A DNA stretch of 64,000 nt from Neisseria subflava (GTDB taxonomy: Bacteria > Pseudomonadota > Gammaproteobacteria > Burkholderiales > Neisseriaceae). This document shows positions 40,279 to 49,595 of the stretch, piece by piece. How positions within the stretch are numbered: the stretch's first letter is position 1; each line of letters begins with the position of its first letter. Location of the stretch: NCBI RefSeq assembly GCF_024205705.1, contig NZ_CP073115.1, positions 1,798,001 through 1,862,000 on the forward strand, read 5' to 3'. The position numbers and the translations under genes were made by a program. Below the pieces are notes generated by a model. The model was not told where the DNA came from. It did not search any database and saw only the letters and a list, made by a program, of their open reading frames with translations.

Positions 40279-42837
40279 ATGACCGCCACCCAACAAGCCA
40301 TCCAAACCTACCAGCAGCAAAAAGCCGCAGCAGAAACTGCCTACCGCAAAAACAACCGTCCCACTGTTTACTTCCGCGACCATATCGCCGCTGCCGAAAC
40401 CCTGCTGCAAACCCTCTGGCAAATCCACTTCCCCGACAGCAACGACATCAGTCTGATTGCCATCGGCGGCTTTGGGCGTTGCGAACTCTATCCCCATTCC
40501 GACTGGGACTTAGCGATTATTTCATCCATTCCTTTTTCAGACAGCCTGCAACAACAAACCACCCAATTTATCCAAACCCTTTGGGACGCACGCCTCAATC
40601 CCGCCATCAAAAGCGGCAGCATAGAAGAAATCCTCCAAAGCACCCAAAACGACATTACCGGCGAAACCGCCTTTCTAGAAGCACGCCATCTCCAAGGCAA
40701 TGCCAACCTTACCGCCCAACTTCTAAACAAACTCAACACACGCCGCGACACAGCCGCCTTCATCGAAGCCAAACTCCTCGAAATGGAGCAACGCCATACC
40801 AAATCCCAAGGCACAGGCGCACAACTCGAACCCAACATCAAAACCTGCCCCGGCGGCCTGCGCGACATCCACACCCTTATCTGGACAGCCAAAGCACAAG
40901 GCATAGACAGCAACCCCACCGCCCTCGTTACCGCCGGCGTCCTCACACGCACCGAAGCCGGCATGCTAGCCCATGGCTACCGCCGTCTCGCCAACATCCG
41001 GATTCATCTCCACCTTACCGCCGACCGCCCCGAAGACAGACTGCTTTTCGACTACCAGTCCCAAGTTGCCGAAAGCTTAGGCTATACCCAACCCGACATC
41101 CGCGGCCGAAGCGAAGCCCTGATGCACACCTTCTACCGCGCCACCAAAGCCATCAAACAACTCAACGGCATCCTCATTCCGGTTCTCAAAAACCATCAAA
41201 CCTCCAGCCGTCCCCAGCATATCCATCCCATCGACAGCCACTACAAACGCATCGGCCACCAAATCGCCGCCAACGACCTTGCCCTGTTCGAGCAAAATCC
41301 CGAACACATCTTCACCATCATCCAAACCATGCAGGAGCAAAACATCACCACCATCGAGCCGCAAACCCTGCGTGCATGGTGGGCGGCCACACGAAAAATC
41401 AACGCCCGTTTCACCCAAAATCCAGAAAACCGCCGCCGCTTTATCCAATTCTTCAAACACGGTACCGGCCTCACCCAAACCCTCCGTTTTCTCAACCTCT
41501 ACGGCGTACTTGGCCGCTATCTTTCCGCATGGGAAAAAATCACCGGCCTGCTCCAACACGACCTCTTCCATATTTACCCCGTAGACGACCACATCCTGAC
41601 CGTCGTCCGCAATATGCGCCGTCTCGCCATCGAAACCCACAGCCACGAAATGCCCGAGGCCAGCGCCATCATGCAGGCCTACCCACGACCGCATGTCCTC
41701 TACACCGCCGCCCTGCTGCACGACATCGCCAAAGGCCGTGGCGGCGATCATGCAAAAGAAGGCATCAAAGACGCACAACAATTCTCCGCCAACCACTACT
41801 ACACCGAAGAAGAAAGCCACCTCCTCGCATGGCTGGTTGAAAACCACCTGCTCATGTCCACCGTTGCCCAAAAAGAAGACATCCAAGATCCTCACGTCCT
41901 CCAAGCCTTCTGCCGCCGTATTCCCACACGCGAATACCTCGACGCACTCTACCTGCTTACCATTGCCGACATCCGCGGCACCAACCCCAAACTTTGGAAC
42001 ACATGGCGCGCCAGTCTGCTCCAAACCCTCTACCACAGCACCGCCGCCGTTTTAAACAGCAAACACCACGATCCCGAACGCCTCCCCAACCGACGCGAAC
42101 AAGCCTCGACCGATCAGCTCACGCGTGCGGCCGTTCCCCTCAAAAACCAACAAAAACTCCGCCGCATCCTCGGCAGCGCATACTACGTCCGCCATCAAAC
42201 ACGGGAAATCCTCTGGCACACCGCAAACCTCGCCTACGACACCCAAAGTCCGGCCGTCCGCAGCCGCATCCTTCCCCAAAGCAACAGCCTTCAAGTCATG
42301 GTGTTCATGCCCAATGGCGACCGCCTCTTCGCACGCCTCTGCCGCATCTTCAGCAGCCACCGCTTCGACATCCAAGCCGCCCGTGCCTTCATCACCGAGC
42401 ACGACTACATCCTCGACACCTTTATCCTCCAACTTCCCGACAATCTCCCGCCCGAAGAATATCCCGACCGCCAAAGCGCACTCGAAGCCGAACTCAACAG
42501 CTTCATCCACGGCAATACCACCGTCCAAAAACAAAGCGGCCGTCCACACATCAGCCGCCGCATCCGCCACATCCCTATTCCGCCTACCGTAATCATCACC
42601 CCCGAAGAAGATTATCCCGGCTGGCACACCATAGACATCACCGCCGTCAACCGCCCCCATCTCCTCGCCGACATCGCCGAGACCTTCTTCGCACACAACA
42701 TCAGCCTGCGCTACGCCAAAATCACCACCTTAGATCAACGCATTGAGGACAGCTTCATTACCTACAGCCCATCCCTACAAGACCCGCAAACCCAAAACAC
42801 CCTAAAACAGGCATTGATCGAAGTCCTGACCCCATAA
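40279..42837 (+). CDS. glnD: [Protein-PII] uridylyltransferase/uridylyl-removing enzyme
   Basis: An 852-residue nitrogen-sensing enzyme that uridylylates PII when glutamine is low and reverses this when it is high. The nucleotidyltransferase motif is GGFGRCELYPHSDWD (about 62-76). The HD domain has LLHDIAKGRGGDH (about 485-497). Two ACT domains (about 670-740 and 775-850) bind glutamine. Codon use is strongly C-rich, so long open frames appear on the other frames and strand; they are not genes. Confidence 0.96.
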   Translation: MTATQQAIQTYQQQKAAAETAYRKNNRPTVYFRDHIAAAETLLQTLWQIHFPDSNDISLIAIGGFGRCELYPHSDWDLAIISSIPFSDSLQQQTTQFIQTLWDARLNPAIKSGSIEEILQSTQNDITGETAFLEARHLQGNANLTAQLLNKLNTRRDTAAFIEAKLLEMEQRHTKSQGTGAQLEPNIKTCPGGLRDIHTLIWTAKAQGIDSNPTALVTAGVLTRTEAGMLAHGYRRLANIRIHLHLTADRPEDRLLFDYQSQVAESLGYTQPDIRGRSEALMHTFYRATKAIKQLNGILIPVLKNHQTSSRPQHIHPIDSHYKRIGHQIAANDLALFEQNPEHIFTIIQTMQEQNITTIEPQTLRAWWAATRKINARFTQNPENRRRFIQFFKHGTGLTQTLRFLNLYGVLGRYLSAWEKITGLLQHDLFHIYPVDDHILTVVRNMRRLAIETHSHEMPEASAIMQAYPRPHVLYTAALLHDIAKGRGGDHAKEGIKDAQQFSANHYYTEEESHLLAWLVENHLLMSTVAQKEDIQDPHVLQAFCRRIPTREYLDALYLLTIADIRGTNPKLWNTWRASLLQTLYHSTAAVLNSKHHDPERLPNRREQASTDQLTRAAVPLKNQQKLRRILGSAYYVRHQTREILWHTANLAYDTQSPAVRSRILPQSNSLQVMVFMPNGDRLFARLCRIFSSHRFDIQAARAFITEHDYILDTFILQLPDNLPPEEYPDRQSALEAELNSFIHGNTTVQKQSGRPHISRRIRHIPIPPTVIITPEEDYPGWHTIDITAVNRPHLLADIAETFFAHNISLRYAKITTLDQRIEDSFITYSPSLQDPQTQNTLKQALIEVLTP

Positions 42838-42863
42838 AGGCCGTCTGAACATCTTAAAAACAT

Positions 42864-42888
42864 AGGGTGAGCATTTTTTACTCACCCT
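42864..42888 (+). terminator. Hairpin after glnD
   Basis: AGGGTGAG (42864-42871) pairs with CTCACCCT (42881-42888); the loop holds a T run. A single DUS lies just before it at 42838-42849. No T tract follows, so efficiency is uncertain. Confidence 0.55.
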
Positions 42889-43241
42889 AATCGCACCCAA
42901 AAATATAAACATCCTGAATATACCCTTCTCAAACACTCAAGAAATCCAAAGCCTTAAAATTCGAAACCAAAACTTCCTTCTGACATAAAACTACATTTAA
43001 AAATCATAACCCATATGAATATAATTCTAATAACAAATTTTCATTCACCTATTACACCAAACCCTCTTCAAAAATCCTTCCTTCCAAATCTTTTCCTCAT
43101 CCATATTCAAACAAAATACGCATACAAAATAAAACCCATAAAAACAAAAAAATAAAATCACAAAATATTAAACTCACCGATTAATCCATAAAAATACCGC
43201 CCATCCAAACCAATTAACATATTATTAAATTAAACTAAATT

Positions 43242-43316
43242 CTGACAAAAAACGTCACACACCCAAACTTGTCTCCCTTCCCTGTCACAAAAAACACAAA
43301 ACTGACAAAAAACGTC
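43242..43316 (+). repeat. Paired TGACAAAAAACGTCA repeats 60 bp apart
   Basis: Identical 15-base words at 43242-43256 and 43302-43316, each with TGAC...GTCA dyad ends. A related CTGTCACAAAAAAC lies between them (43282-43295). Relative to a sigma-54 start near 43474 they centre at about -225 and -165, where enhancer-binding activators usually bind. Confidence 0.7.
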
Positions 43317-43448
43317 AACCCCCTAATTTCCCTAAAATCCTGAAACTTTCAAACAAAACCTCATAAAACTTAAAAATTAAAAAATAAACCCAATAAAAAC
43401 AATAAACAAAAAATAAAAAATAAATTTTTTAATCAATTTTGCGCACTT

Positions 43449-43462
43449 GGCACACCAACTGC
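43449..43462 (+). promoter_or_regulatory. Sigma-54 -24/-12 element of pilE
   Basis: TTGGCACACCAACTGCTT contains GG (43449-43450), ten bases, then GC (43461-43462), the invariant spacing for sigma-54, with TGGCAC matching the consensus -24 half. Transcription would start near 43474. Commensal neisseriae can drive pilE with sigma-54; pathogenic species keep only a vestige. Confidence 0.65.
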
Positions 43463-43628
43463 TTGAAACAACACGTCCGATAAGGCCCAAGCCTCAAAGC
43501 AGCAAGCCCGACGGAAGCTGTATATTCCTTCTTACTTTATGGTTTACTCATAATACATAGTGCCAAGCACATTACGGACTTTTTACTTAAACATAATTAT
43601 TCACACTTTCAAACTGGAGTTTTAATCA

Positions 43629-44102
43629 ATGAAAGCAATCCAAAAAGGTTTCACCCTGATCGAATTGATGATCGTCATCGCGATTATCGGCATCTTGGCA
43701 GTTATCGCACTGCCTGCATACCAAGACTACACTGCACGTGCCCAAGTTTCTGAAGCCATCTCTTTGATGGAAGGTCAAAAGTCTGCTGTGGTTGAATACT
43801 ATGCAGATAAAGGTAAATGGCCTACTAGCAATGAAGAAGCAGGTATCGCAACAAATACAAGCATTCAAGGTAAATATGTTGCACAAGTAGATGTCGGAGC
43901 TAATGGTGTTATTACTGCCAAAATGAAAGGCGAAAATGTAAATAACGAAATTAAAAATAAAACCGTATCTCTTACTCCTCATGCTACCACTAACAATGGC
44001 TCCTTTACTTGGACTTGTGCCCCAGGTAAGGCCGAAGGCACCACAGGCGTAGATACAAAATTCTTACCTTCTTCTTGCCGCCCAGCTGTGGAAAAAAAAT
44101 AA
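43629..44102 (+). CDS. pilE: Major type IV pilin PilE (first of two)
   Basis: A 157-residue prepilin. The leader MKAIQKG is cut before FTLIELMIVIAIIGILAVIA, with Glu5 present. The hydrophobic N-terminal helix is followed by the alpha-beta loop and a C-terminal disulfide region from TWTCAPG to LPSSCRP. GGAG precedes the ATG by 10 bases. The pilus gives adhesion, twitching and DNA uptake. Pathogen-type hypervariable loop and pilS cassettes are not seen. Confidence 0.95.
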   Translation: MKAIQKGFTLIELMIVIAIIGILAVIALPAYQDYTARAQVSEAISLMEGQKSAVVEYYADKGKWPTSNEEAGIATNTSIQGKYVAQVDVGANGVITAKMKGENVNNEIKNKTVSLTPHATTNNGSFTWTCAPGKAEGTTGVDTKFLPSSCRPAVEKK

Positions 44103-44146
44103 GTTAGCTAATCCAATTTAAATATCTAATAAAAGATATTCGTCTC

Positions 44147-44181
44147 AAAGCAAATCCCATAAGAATTATGGGATTTGCTTT
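44147..44181 (+). terminator. Perfect 16-bp hairpin between the two pilin genes
   Basis: A perfect stem (44147-44162 with 44166-44181) around a GAA loop, starting AAAGCAAATCCC, followed by TTTATAAAA. It is a strong intrinsic terminator after pilE and lies 35 bases before the second pilin ATG, so the second gene may need its own promoter or read-through. Confidence 0.85.
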
Positions 44182-44216
44182 ATAAAATAAAAATAAGAAA
44201 ACGACATACTCAAAAA

Positions 44217-44675
44217 ATGAAAAAACTACGCAACGCCCAAACCGGCTTTAGCCTGATTGAGTTGATGATTGTTATCGGCATCATCGGCATTTTGACAATA
44301 GCGGCTCTTCCTGCATACCAAAACTATGTTGCCAGAGCACAAGTAGCAGAAGGCATTATGCTGGCAGGAAGTATGAAAAGCTACGTCGAAGAAGCCTATG
44401 CGGATAAAGGCAGCTTGCCGCTTGACCTCAATATCAAACAACTCGCTTCAGACGACAATAAAGTCGGCAACTATGTAAAGATTGTCCGTATTGAAGATAA
44501 CGGCACTATTGTTGCCGCCATCGGTAATCAAGCCGCTGTACCTGTGAAGAATACCGAAATTCACCTAATACCAAGCTTTGCGAAAACAGGTAATACCAAA
44601 GGCACAACAGTTTGGTCTTGCGGCGGCACCATGGATACATACTTCCTTCCCGTATCCTGCAAACAAAGCTTGTAA
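44217..44675 (+). CDS. Second type IV pilin (PilE-like)
   Basis: A 152-residue prepilin from the ATG at 44217 (MKKLRNAQTG cut before FSLIELMIVIGIIGILTIA). The N-terminal helix is close to PilE, the rest diverges. The disulfide pair is VWSCGGT to LPVSCKQ. The frame opens 14 codons earlier, but only MKKLRN gives a normal class IVa leader. It could be an alternative major pilin or a minor subunit. It is separated from pilE by a terminator. Confidence 0.9.
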   Translation: MKKLRNAQTGFSLIELMIVIGIIGILTIAALPAYQNYVARAQVAEGIMLAGSMKSYVEEAYADKGSLPLDLNIKQLASDDNKVGNYVKIVRIEDNGTIVAAIGNQAAVPVKNTEIHLIPSFAKTGNTKGTTVWSCGGTMDTYFLPVSCKQSL

Positions 44676-45100
44676 GCTTATTTTCCAAAATACAAAAATA
44701 CATTGCGAAGAAAACACCCCAAACAAAGCCAAATACAAACGCGGAAAACGAATCAAAGCAAAAAAACAAAACTCTCCAAAACAAGGTCATTAAGAGCCTG
44801 AATAATCACATTACGAAAATAAATGCCGTCTGAAATTCATTTTCAGACGGCCTCTTTATATCTAACAGTCACTAAAGATAAGAGTATGTAATCTTATAAA
44901 AATGTATCAAACAAGTCATTACCTTAAATGCTACCCCTCCTCTTCCCTCTAAAATTCTCAAGACTCCAATTATTGATAGTCTAGGTCTCATAAATGGCTT
45001 ATTTTAAAGATAAGTCCAAGGCAATCATGACTAGATACACTCTTACTCTTTCCCCGTTAGCAACCTGCTTTAGCTCTAACTCAGTCAACACAATTTTTAT
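44676..45100. other. Gene-free region downstream of the pilins
   Basis: 425 bases with no credible gene. The first part is again A- and C-rich on the plus strand. It holds one DUS pair. I see no silent pilin cassette and no SmaI/ClaI-type repeat. Confidence 0.6.
44823..44853. terminator. DUS inverted pair after the second pilin
   Basis: ATGCCGTCTGAA (44823-44834) faces TTCAGACGGCCT (44842-44853). One arm is the AT-type uptake word. Confidence 0.75.
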
Positions 45101-46627
45101 CTAATGCCCTCCCCCGCTGGAACCGTTAAATGGCGGCTTTGCCAGCCAAATAATGGGAATCATGCTGATAAATATGATGCTGCCTGCCAAAAAGATTTCA
45201 TTTGAACCAATAATAAAGCCTTGTTGGGAAATGGTACTATTTATCGCAGCCAGGGCTTGTTCTTTGCTCAGGCCATTGGCCATCATGCCTTGAATAGATT
45301 GGTTGCTGATTGAGGACAATGAATTAATATGTTCGGTCAGCTGAGTATGGTGCAGAGCTTCGCGTCGTTCCCACATGGTGCTGACAACAGATACTCCGAC
45401 ACCGCCCATAAAGACACGCAAGAAGTTAGACAAGCTACTGGCCGAAGCAATTTGATTGCCTTTCATATGCGACAAGGTGATACTGGTCAGAGGCAGGAAG
45501 AACATGGCTACGCCTAAACCCTGCCAAAACTGCGGCCAAACGACGTTGCTCATATCCATACCGGCATAGAAATCGGTGCGCCAATGGAATGTATAGGCAA
45601 ATACCAAGAAGCTGGCACTGACAAACAGGCGCATATCGACGCGATTGCCAAACTTACCAATAATCGGCGATAAAATAATCGGCAAAAAACCCACCGGTGC
45701 AGCAGCCAAACCTGCCCAAGTAGCGGTATAGCCGAGATTTGATTGCAACACTAAAGGCAACAGGGTCAATGTGCCCATATAGACCATAAAGCCCAACGAT
45801 GTAGCAACAACGCCTATCGTGAAGTTTCTGTTTTTAAACAATGACAAATCGACAATCGGGTATTTCTCGCCCAACTCCCAAACAATAAAATATGTTAGGA
45901 ACACCAAAGCGGTAACGCCCAAAACGATAATCTCTCCCGAGGCAAACCAGTCCAACTCCTTACCCCTATCAAGCATCATTTGCAATGCGCCGATACCGAC
46001 AATCATCAACACCAGCCCGACGTAATCAATCGGCGCCCTGACGATTTCGGTTTCCCTGTGTCTAAGCTGTTTCCAAGCAATGGAGGCGGATAAAACCCCG
46101 ATTGGGATATTGATAAAGAAAATCCATCCCCAATGCCAGTTGTCTGAAATCCAACCGCCCAAAATCGGTCCCAATACAGGGGCAACGACGACAGTCATCG
46201 CCCATAAGGCCAGTGCCAATGTTCGTTTTTCAGGCGGATAGGAAGCCATCAGAAGACTTTGGGACAAGGGAATCAAAGGCCCGGCGATAAAGCCTTGCAA
46301 CACTCGGAAAAAAACCAAGGCTTGAAGATTATGCGCCATACCGCACAGCCATGACGTTACGACAAACCCGATCACGGCAGCAATAAAGATTTTAACCTCG
46401 CCAAACCGCTTGGCCAAAAAGCCGGTCAGAGGGACGGAAATGGCATTGGCTACGGCAAATGAGGTAATCACCCAAGTGCCCTGCGTGGTCGCCGCACCCA
46501 AATCCCCTGCGATAACGGGCACGGCGACGTTGGCGATGGTGCTGTCCAAGACTTCCATAAATACGGCCAAGCTGAGCGCCAACGTTGCCAACACCAGCTT
46601 AAACCCTTGTAACGGCGGATAATTCAT
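45101..46627 (-). CDS. farB: DHA2-family efflux transporter, FarB/EmrB-like
   Basis: A 508-residue major-facilitator exporter with 14 predicted helices. Family blocks are LDSTIANVAVPVIAGDLGAATTQGTWVITSF, the DHA2 motif VVVAPVLGPILGGWI, and WIFFINIPIG. FarB of gonococcus exports fatty acids; EmrB exports uncouplers. The name farB is by similarity and gene order; substrate is not proven. It is the last gene of a MarR-channel-adaptor-transporter operon. Confidence 0.88.
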   Translation of the reverse strand: MNYPPLQGFKLVLATLALSLAVFMEVLDSTIANVAVPVIAGDLGAATTQGTWVITSFAVANAISVPLTGFLAKRFGEVKIFIAAVIGFVVTSWLCGMAHNLQALVFFRVLQGFIAGPLIPLSQSLLMASYPPEKRTLALALWAMTVVVAPVLGPILGGWISDNWHWGWIFFINIPIGVLSASIAWKQLRHRETEIVRAPIDYVGLVLMIVGIGALQMMLDRGKELDWFASGEIIVLGVTALVFLTYFIVWELGEKYPIVDLSLFKNRNFTIGVVATSLGFMVYMGTLTLLPLVLQSNLGYTATWAGLAAAPVGFLPIILSPIIGKFGNRVDMRLFVSASFLVFAYTFHWRTDFYAGMDMSNVVWPQFWQGLGVAMFFLPLTSITLSHMKGNQIASASSLSNFLRVFMGGVGVSVVSTMWERREALHHTQLTEHINSLSSISNQSIQGMMANGLSKEQALAAINSTISQQGFIIGSNEIFLAGSIIFISMIPIIWLAKPPFNGSSGGGH

Positions 46628-46680
46628 ATTTTTAAACTATAAGACAACCGCCAAAGCGGTTGATTGAAGAGAATCAATAT

Positions 46681-46724
46681 TTCAGACGGCCTGAGCCTTC
46701 AATAAAAGACCCAGGCCGTCTGAA
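46681..46724 (-). terminator. DUS inverted pair between adaptor and transporter genes
   Basis: TTCAGACGGCCT (46681-46692) faces AGGCCGTCTGAA (46713-46724). It lies inside the operon and may reduce transporter expression relative to the adaptor. Confidence 0.65.
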
Positions 46725-46728
46725 AAGA

Positions 46729-47919
46729 TTATTTTGCGTATTGCTCGAAGATTTTATCGACTAAAGCATCGGCGGCCTTCCAATCCACACTTTCCGTTTC
46801 CGCCAGCGCAGTATTTCGTTCTGCCTCGGCAGTCATGGCTTTACCGCTGCCCTTCTCGGCAACATCGACTTTAACAGTCATCGACAAACCGACACGGAGC
46901 GGATTTTTTTGCAATTCTTTGGCATCCAAACTGATGCGCACCGGCACGCGTTGTACGACTTTAATCCAGTTGCCCGTTGCATTTTGCGCCGGCAGCAATG
47001 AGAACGCACTGCCCGTACCTGCCGACAAACCCATGACCTTGCCATGGTAAACTACTTTACTGCCGTACAAATCGGCTGTCATTTCAACAGGCTGGCCGAT
47101 TTTCATTTTACGCAGTTGCGATTCTTTAAAGTTGGCATCCACCCACAATTCAGACAGAGGCACAACGGCCATCATCGGCGTACCTTGCGCGATACGTTGG
47201 CCGACTTGGACATTGCGTTTGGCAATTTGGCCGCTGATTGGCGAACGGATTTGCGTACGTTGCAGATTCAGCCAAGCGTCTTTGATGTGGCTGATGGCCG
47301 TCTGAACCGCCGGTTGTTGGCGCAGCGGAATATTGCTGCCCAATGCTGCCTGAGCAGAAACTTCTTCCGCCTCAACCGCTTTTAATGCAGCCTGAGCCTG
47401 AACCACAGCGGCACGGGCATGGCTGAGTTCTTCGCCGGAAACCGCTTCCGTACCCGCCAAAGATTCGCGGCGGCGCAAATCGGCTTGCGCACGGGCCAGA
47501 TCGGCTTTGCGCAACAATACTTGCGCTTTGGCTTTTGAATTGACCGCAGTTTGCTGTTTGTTTTGACGGATGGCCTGAATCAATTCATTTTGCGCGCGAT
47601 CGTATGCCAGCTGAAAATCGCTGTCATCCAAAGCCACCAACACATCGCCTTTTTTCACGACGTCCGTATCGTCATACATGACTTTGCGCACCGTGCCGTT
47701 TACCTGCGGCGTAATCATCACCAAATGACCGGCCACATAAGCATCTTCCGTTTCTTCTTCATGCTGCCAAAACAGGAAATACGCCAAAGCAACTGCGGCT
47801 GCCGTAATAAGAAATAAGAGTGTAACGATAACCAAATTGCGTTTGCGATGCGTTTTAGCGCCGGAAGTGGCTACTTCCGTTTCATTTTGGACATTATTTT
47901 TTTCTGATTGAGTATCCAT
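46729..47919 (-). CDS. farA: HlyD-family membrane fusion protein, FarA/EmrA-like
   Basis: A 396-residue periplasmic adaptor from the ATG at 47919 (MDTQSEKNN); the frame opens 35 codons earlier without support. One helix (about 30-50) anchors it. Blocks are EETEDAYVAGHLVMITPQVNGTVRKV (lipoyl half-motif), a long coiled-coil hairpin (about 105-200), and TQIRSPISGQIAKRNVQVGQ. It bridges the transporter to the outer-membrane channel. The farA name is by similarity only. Confidence 0.88.
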   Translation of the reverse strand: MDTQSEKNNVQNETEVATSGAKTHRKRNLVIVTLLFLITAAAVALAYFLFWQHEEETEDAYVAGHLVMITPQVNGTVRKVMYDDTDVVKKGDVLVALDDSDFQLAYDRAQNELIQAIRQNKQQTAVNSKAKAQVLLRKADLARAQADLRRRESLAGTEAVSGEELSHARAAVVQAQAALKAVEAEEVSAQAALGSNIPLRQQPAVQTAISHIKDAWLNLQRTQIRSPISGQIAKRNVQVGQRIAQGTPMMAVVPLSELWVDANFKESQLRKMKIGQPVEMTADLYGSKVVYHGKVMGLSAGTGSAFSLLPAQNATGNWIKVVQRVPVRISLDAKELQKNPLRVGLSMTVKVDVAEKGSGKAMTAEAERNTALAETESVDWKAADALVDKIFEQYAK

Positions 47920-48092
47920 AAGTCCCAACTTTAATTCTGTACATGTGATAACGATATTATTGTCTTGCCGGGCTGCTGGCTCTACCCTCAACCCAATACG
48001 CGCACGAAACGCGCTAAGGGTCATATTCTATAGTTACACTCTATTCATTACAATAATTTCTTCCGGTAGCAAATGTAAATCAGGTAAGGAAA

Positions 48093-48122
48093 AGGCCGTC
48101 TGAAATCCCTTTCAGACGGCCT
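48093..48122 (-). terminator. DUS inverted pair between channel and adaptor genes
   Basis: AGGCCGTCTGAA (48093-48104) faces TTCAGACGGCCT (48111-48122), 18 bases after the channel gene ends. Confidence 0.7.
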
Positions 48123-48139
48123 GCCGTTTGATAAAACGT

Positions 48140-49546
48140 TTATTTCTTATTTAATTTAAAGCCTCCGCCCAACTGGGTATTGAGGTTACTCCAAGCTGTC
48201 AGATATTCTGCATGGTATTGGACTGCCGACATTTTCGTACGCACAGCTTCGTCTTGTTTTTGCAAAGCAGTCAAGCCGTTATCCAAGCCTGCACGAACGC
48301 GTCCTTTCGCATTTTGCACAGATTTATCTGCAATATTGACCATCTTGCTCCAAGTATCTTGTCGGCTTTTCAGGCTTTGATAGTCCACGACGGCATCTGC
48401 CGCCGCACGCATGGCGTTCAAAACAGTTTGGTCGTACACGGCAACCTGCTCGTTATATTGGGCGCGTTTGCCTGCCAATTTGGATTGCAGCGCGCCGGAA
48501 GTAAACAATGGCAAATTCAAAGCCGGAACAATGCCCAACATACCGGATGTCCGTCCGCGAATCAGATTGAACGCATCAATGTGCGTCATACCTGCCAAAA
48601 CTTTCAACTCGATATTCGGGTAAAACTCTGCTTCGGTCGATTTGACGATATGCCATTTCTCTTCAAGCAAGGCTTTTTGTGCCGCGATATCGGGACGAGC
48701 CGCCAGCAAATCCGCTTCAATACGGCTAACCGGCAATGACGGCACAGCGGCCATTTTTTCCGGAACCTGTCCATTTAATGCACCCGGTACACGGCCGGTT
48801 AATACAGCCAGACTGTTGCGGATTTTCTCGTTTTTCTGAGTCCATGCCGATTTTTCAAGCTGCAATTGTTGTTGCGCCATTTCCAGAGCGTGCAACGCAT
48901 CGGCAGGAGCCAGCTGCGCTTTAACGCGTTGTTGCATCAGTTTTAATGCTTTATCCGCCAACTCTATGCGCGTATCCAGCAGTGCCAGTTGTTCTGTCGC
49001 CATCTGCCACGCAAAATATTGTGCGGCTACGGCATGAGCCAGCTCGGTGCGGATGTGCTGCGCCTCATAAACCGCAGCCCGGCTTTTTCCCAAAACGGCT
49101 TGAATCTGCTCTCGGTTTTTACCCCAAAAGTCAAAAACCAAGCTGCCTTGCAAGGCTGCGTTCGCCAAAACCAATGTATGGTCGGTATCGACCATACCGG
49201 CCTGAGGCTTGGGTGAAACATAAGCACCCAGACCTGTAACGCCCAAGCCGACTTGCGGTTTGTTTGCGGCCCCTACAACGCCCAGCTGCGCCTGAGCCTG
49301 CTCAAACCTTGCTTTGACAACACGCAGATTGGTAGATGTCTGAATAGCGGAAGCAATCAAATTGTTTAATTTTTGATCTTTCAGCTTCATCCACCAGCCG
49401 TCTTGGGCAGCAGCGGCAGATTGGCCTTGCGGCAGCGGATAGGCTGTTGTCTCATCCAAAGGCGACTGTTTACCGAAGGGCGCACATGCCGCCAACAGCG
49501 AAACTGCGGCAACGCATACGCTTGATTTGACCAAACCTAATTTCAT
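48140..49546 (-). CDS. Outer-membrane efflux channel lipoprotein (NodT/OprM family)
   Basis: A 468-residue TolC-like protein. The signal peptide ends in lipobox LAAC (Cys 21). Two repeats of the outer-membrane efflux domain follow, each with long helices (AQYFAWQMATEQLALLDTR..., and RAAADAVVDYQSLKSRQDTW...). Blocks LAARPDIAAQKALLE and VPALNLPLFTSGAL are typical. Gonococcal FarAB uses MtrE from another locus; here the operon carries its own channel. GGAG lies 6 bases before the ATG. Confidence 0.9.
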   Translation of the reverse strand: MKLGLVKSSVCVAAVSLLAACAPFGKQSPLDETTAYPLPQGQSAAAAQDGWWMKLKDQKLNNLIASAIQTSTNLRVVKARFEQAQAQLGVVGAANKPQVGLGVTGLGAYVSPKPQAGMVDTDHTLVLANAALQGSLVFDFWGKNREQIQAVLGKSRAAVYEAQHIRTELAHAVAAQYFAWQMATEQLALLDTRIELADKALKLMQQRVKAQLAPADALHALEMAQQQLQLEKSAWTQKNEKIRNSLAVLTGRVPGALNGQVPEKMAAVPSLPVSRIEADLLAARPDIAAQKALLEEKWHIVKSTEAEFYPNIELKVLAGMTHIDAFNLIRGRTSGMLGIVPALNLPLFTSGALQSKLAGKRAQYNEQVAVYDQTVLNAMRAAADAVVDYQSLKSRQDTWSKMVNIADKSVQNAKGRVRAGLDNGLTALQKQDEAVRTKMSAVQYHAEYLTAWSNLNTQLGGGFKLNKK

Positions 49547-49595
49547 ACAGACTCCGTTTATGTGTGCCTGCCGCAGACCATCAGGCCGTCTGTTG

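Larger units (their letters stand above)
42890..43628. other. Long gene-free region upstream of pilE
   Basis: About 740 bases with no credible reading frame. Between 43021 and 43440 the plus strand contains only 10 G in 420 bases by my count, while C is common. The region holds two TGACAAAAAACGTCA repeats, a sigma-54-type -24/-12 element and the pilE leader (separate entries). No canonical pilE-type G-quadruplex or silent pilin cassette is seen. Confidence 0.75.

Noticed and set aside
40479..42746. Several long frames overlapping glnD on both strands (up to 453 codons)
   Set aside because: They result from the C-rich codon use of glnD; proteins are Pro/Arg/His-rich or Gly/Val-rich low-complexity sequences.
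42890..45100. Silent pilin cassettes or a pilE-type G-quadruplex
   Set aside because: Searched by eye on both strands: no pilin fragments outside the two genes and no four closely spaced GGG runs; the closest is three GGG runs on the minus strand near 43261-43283.
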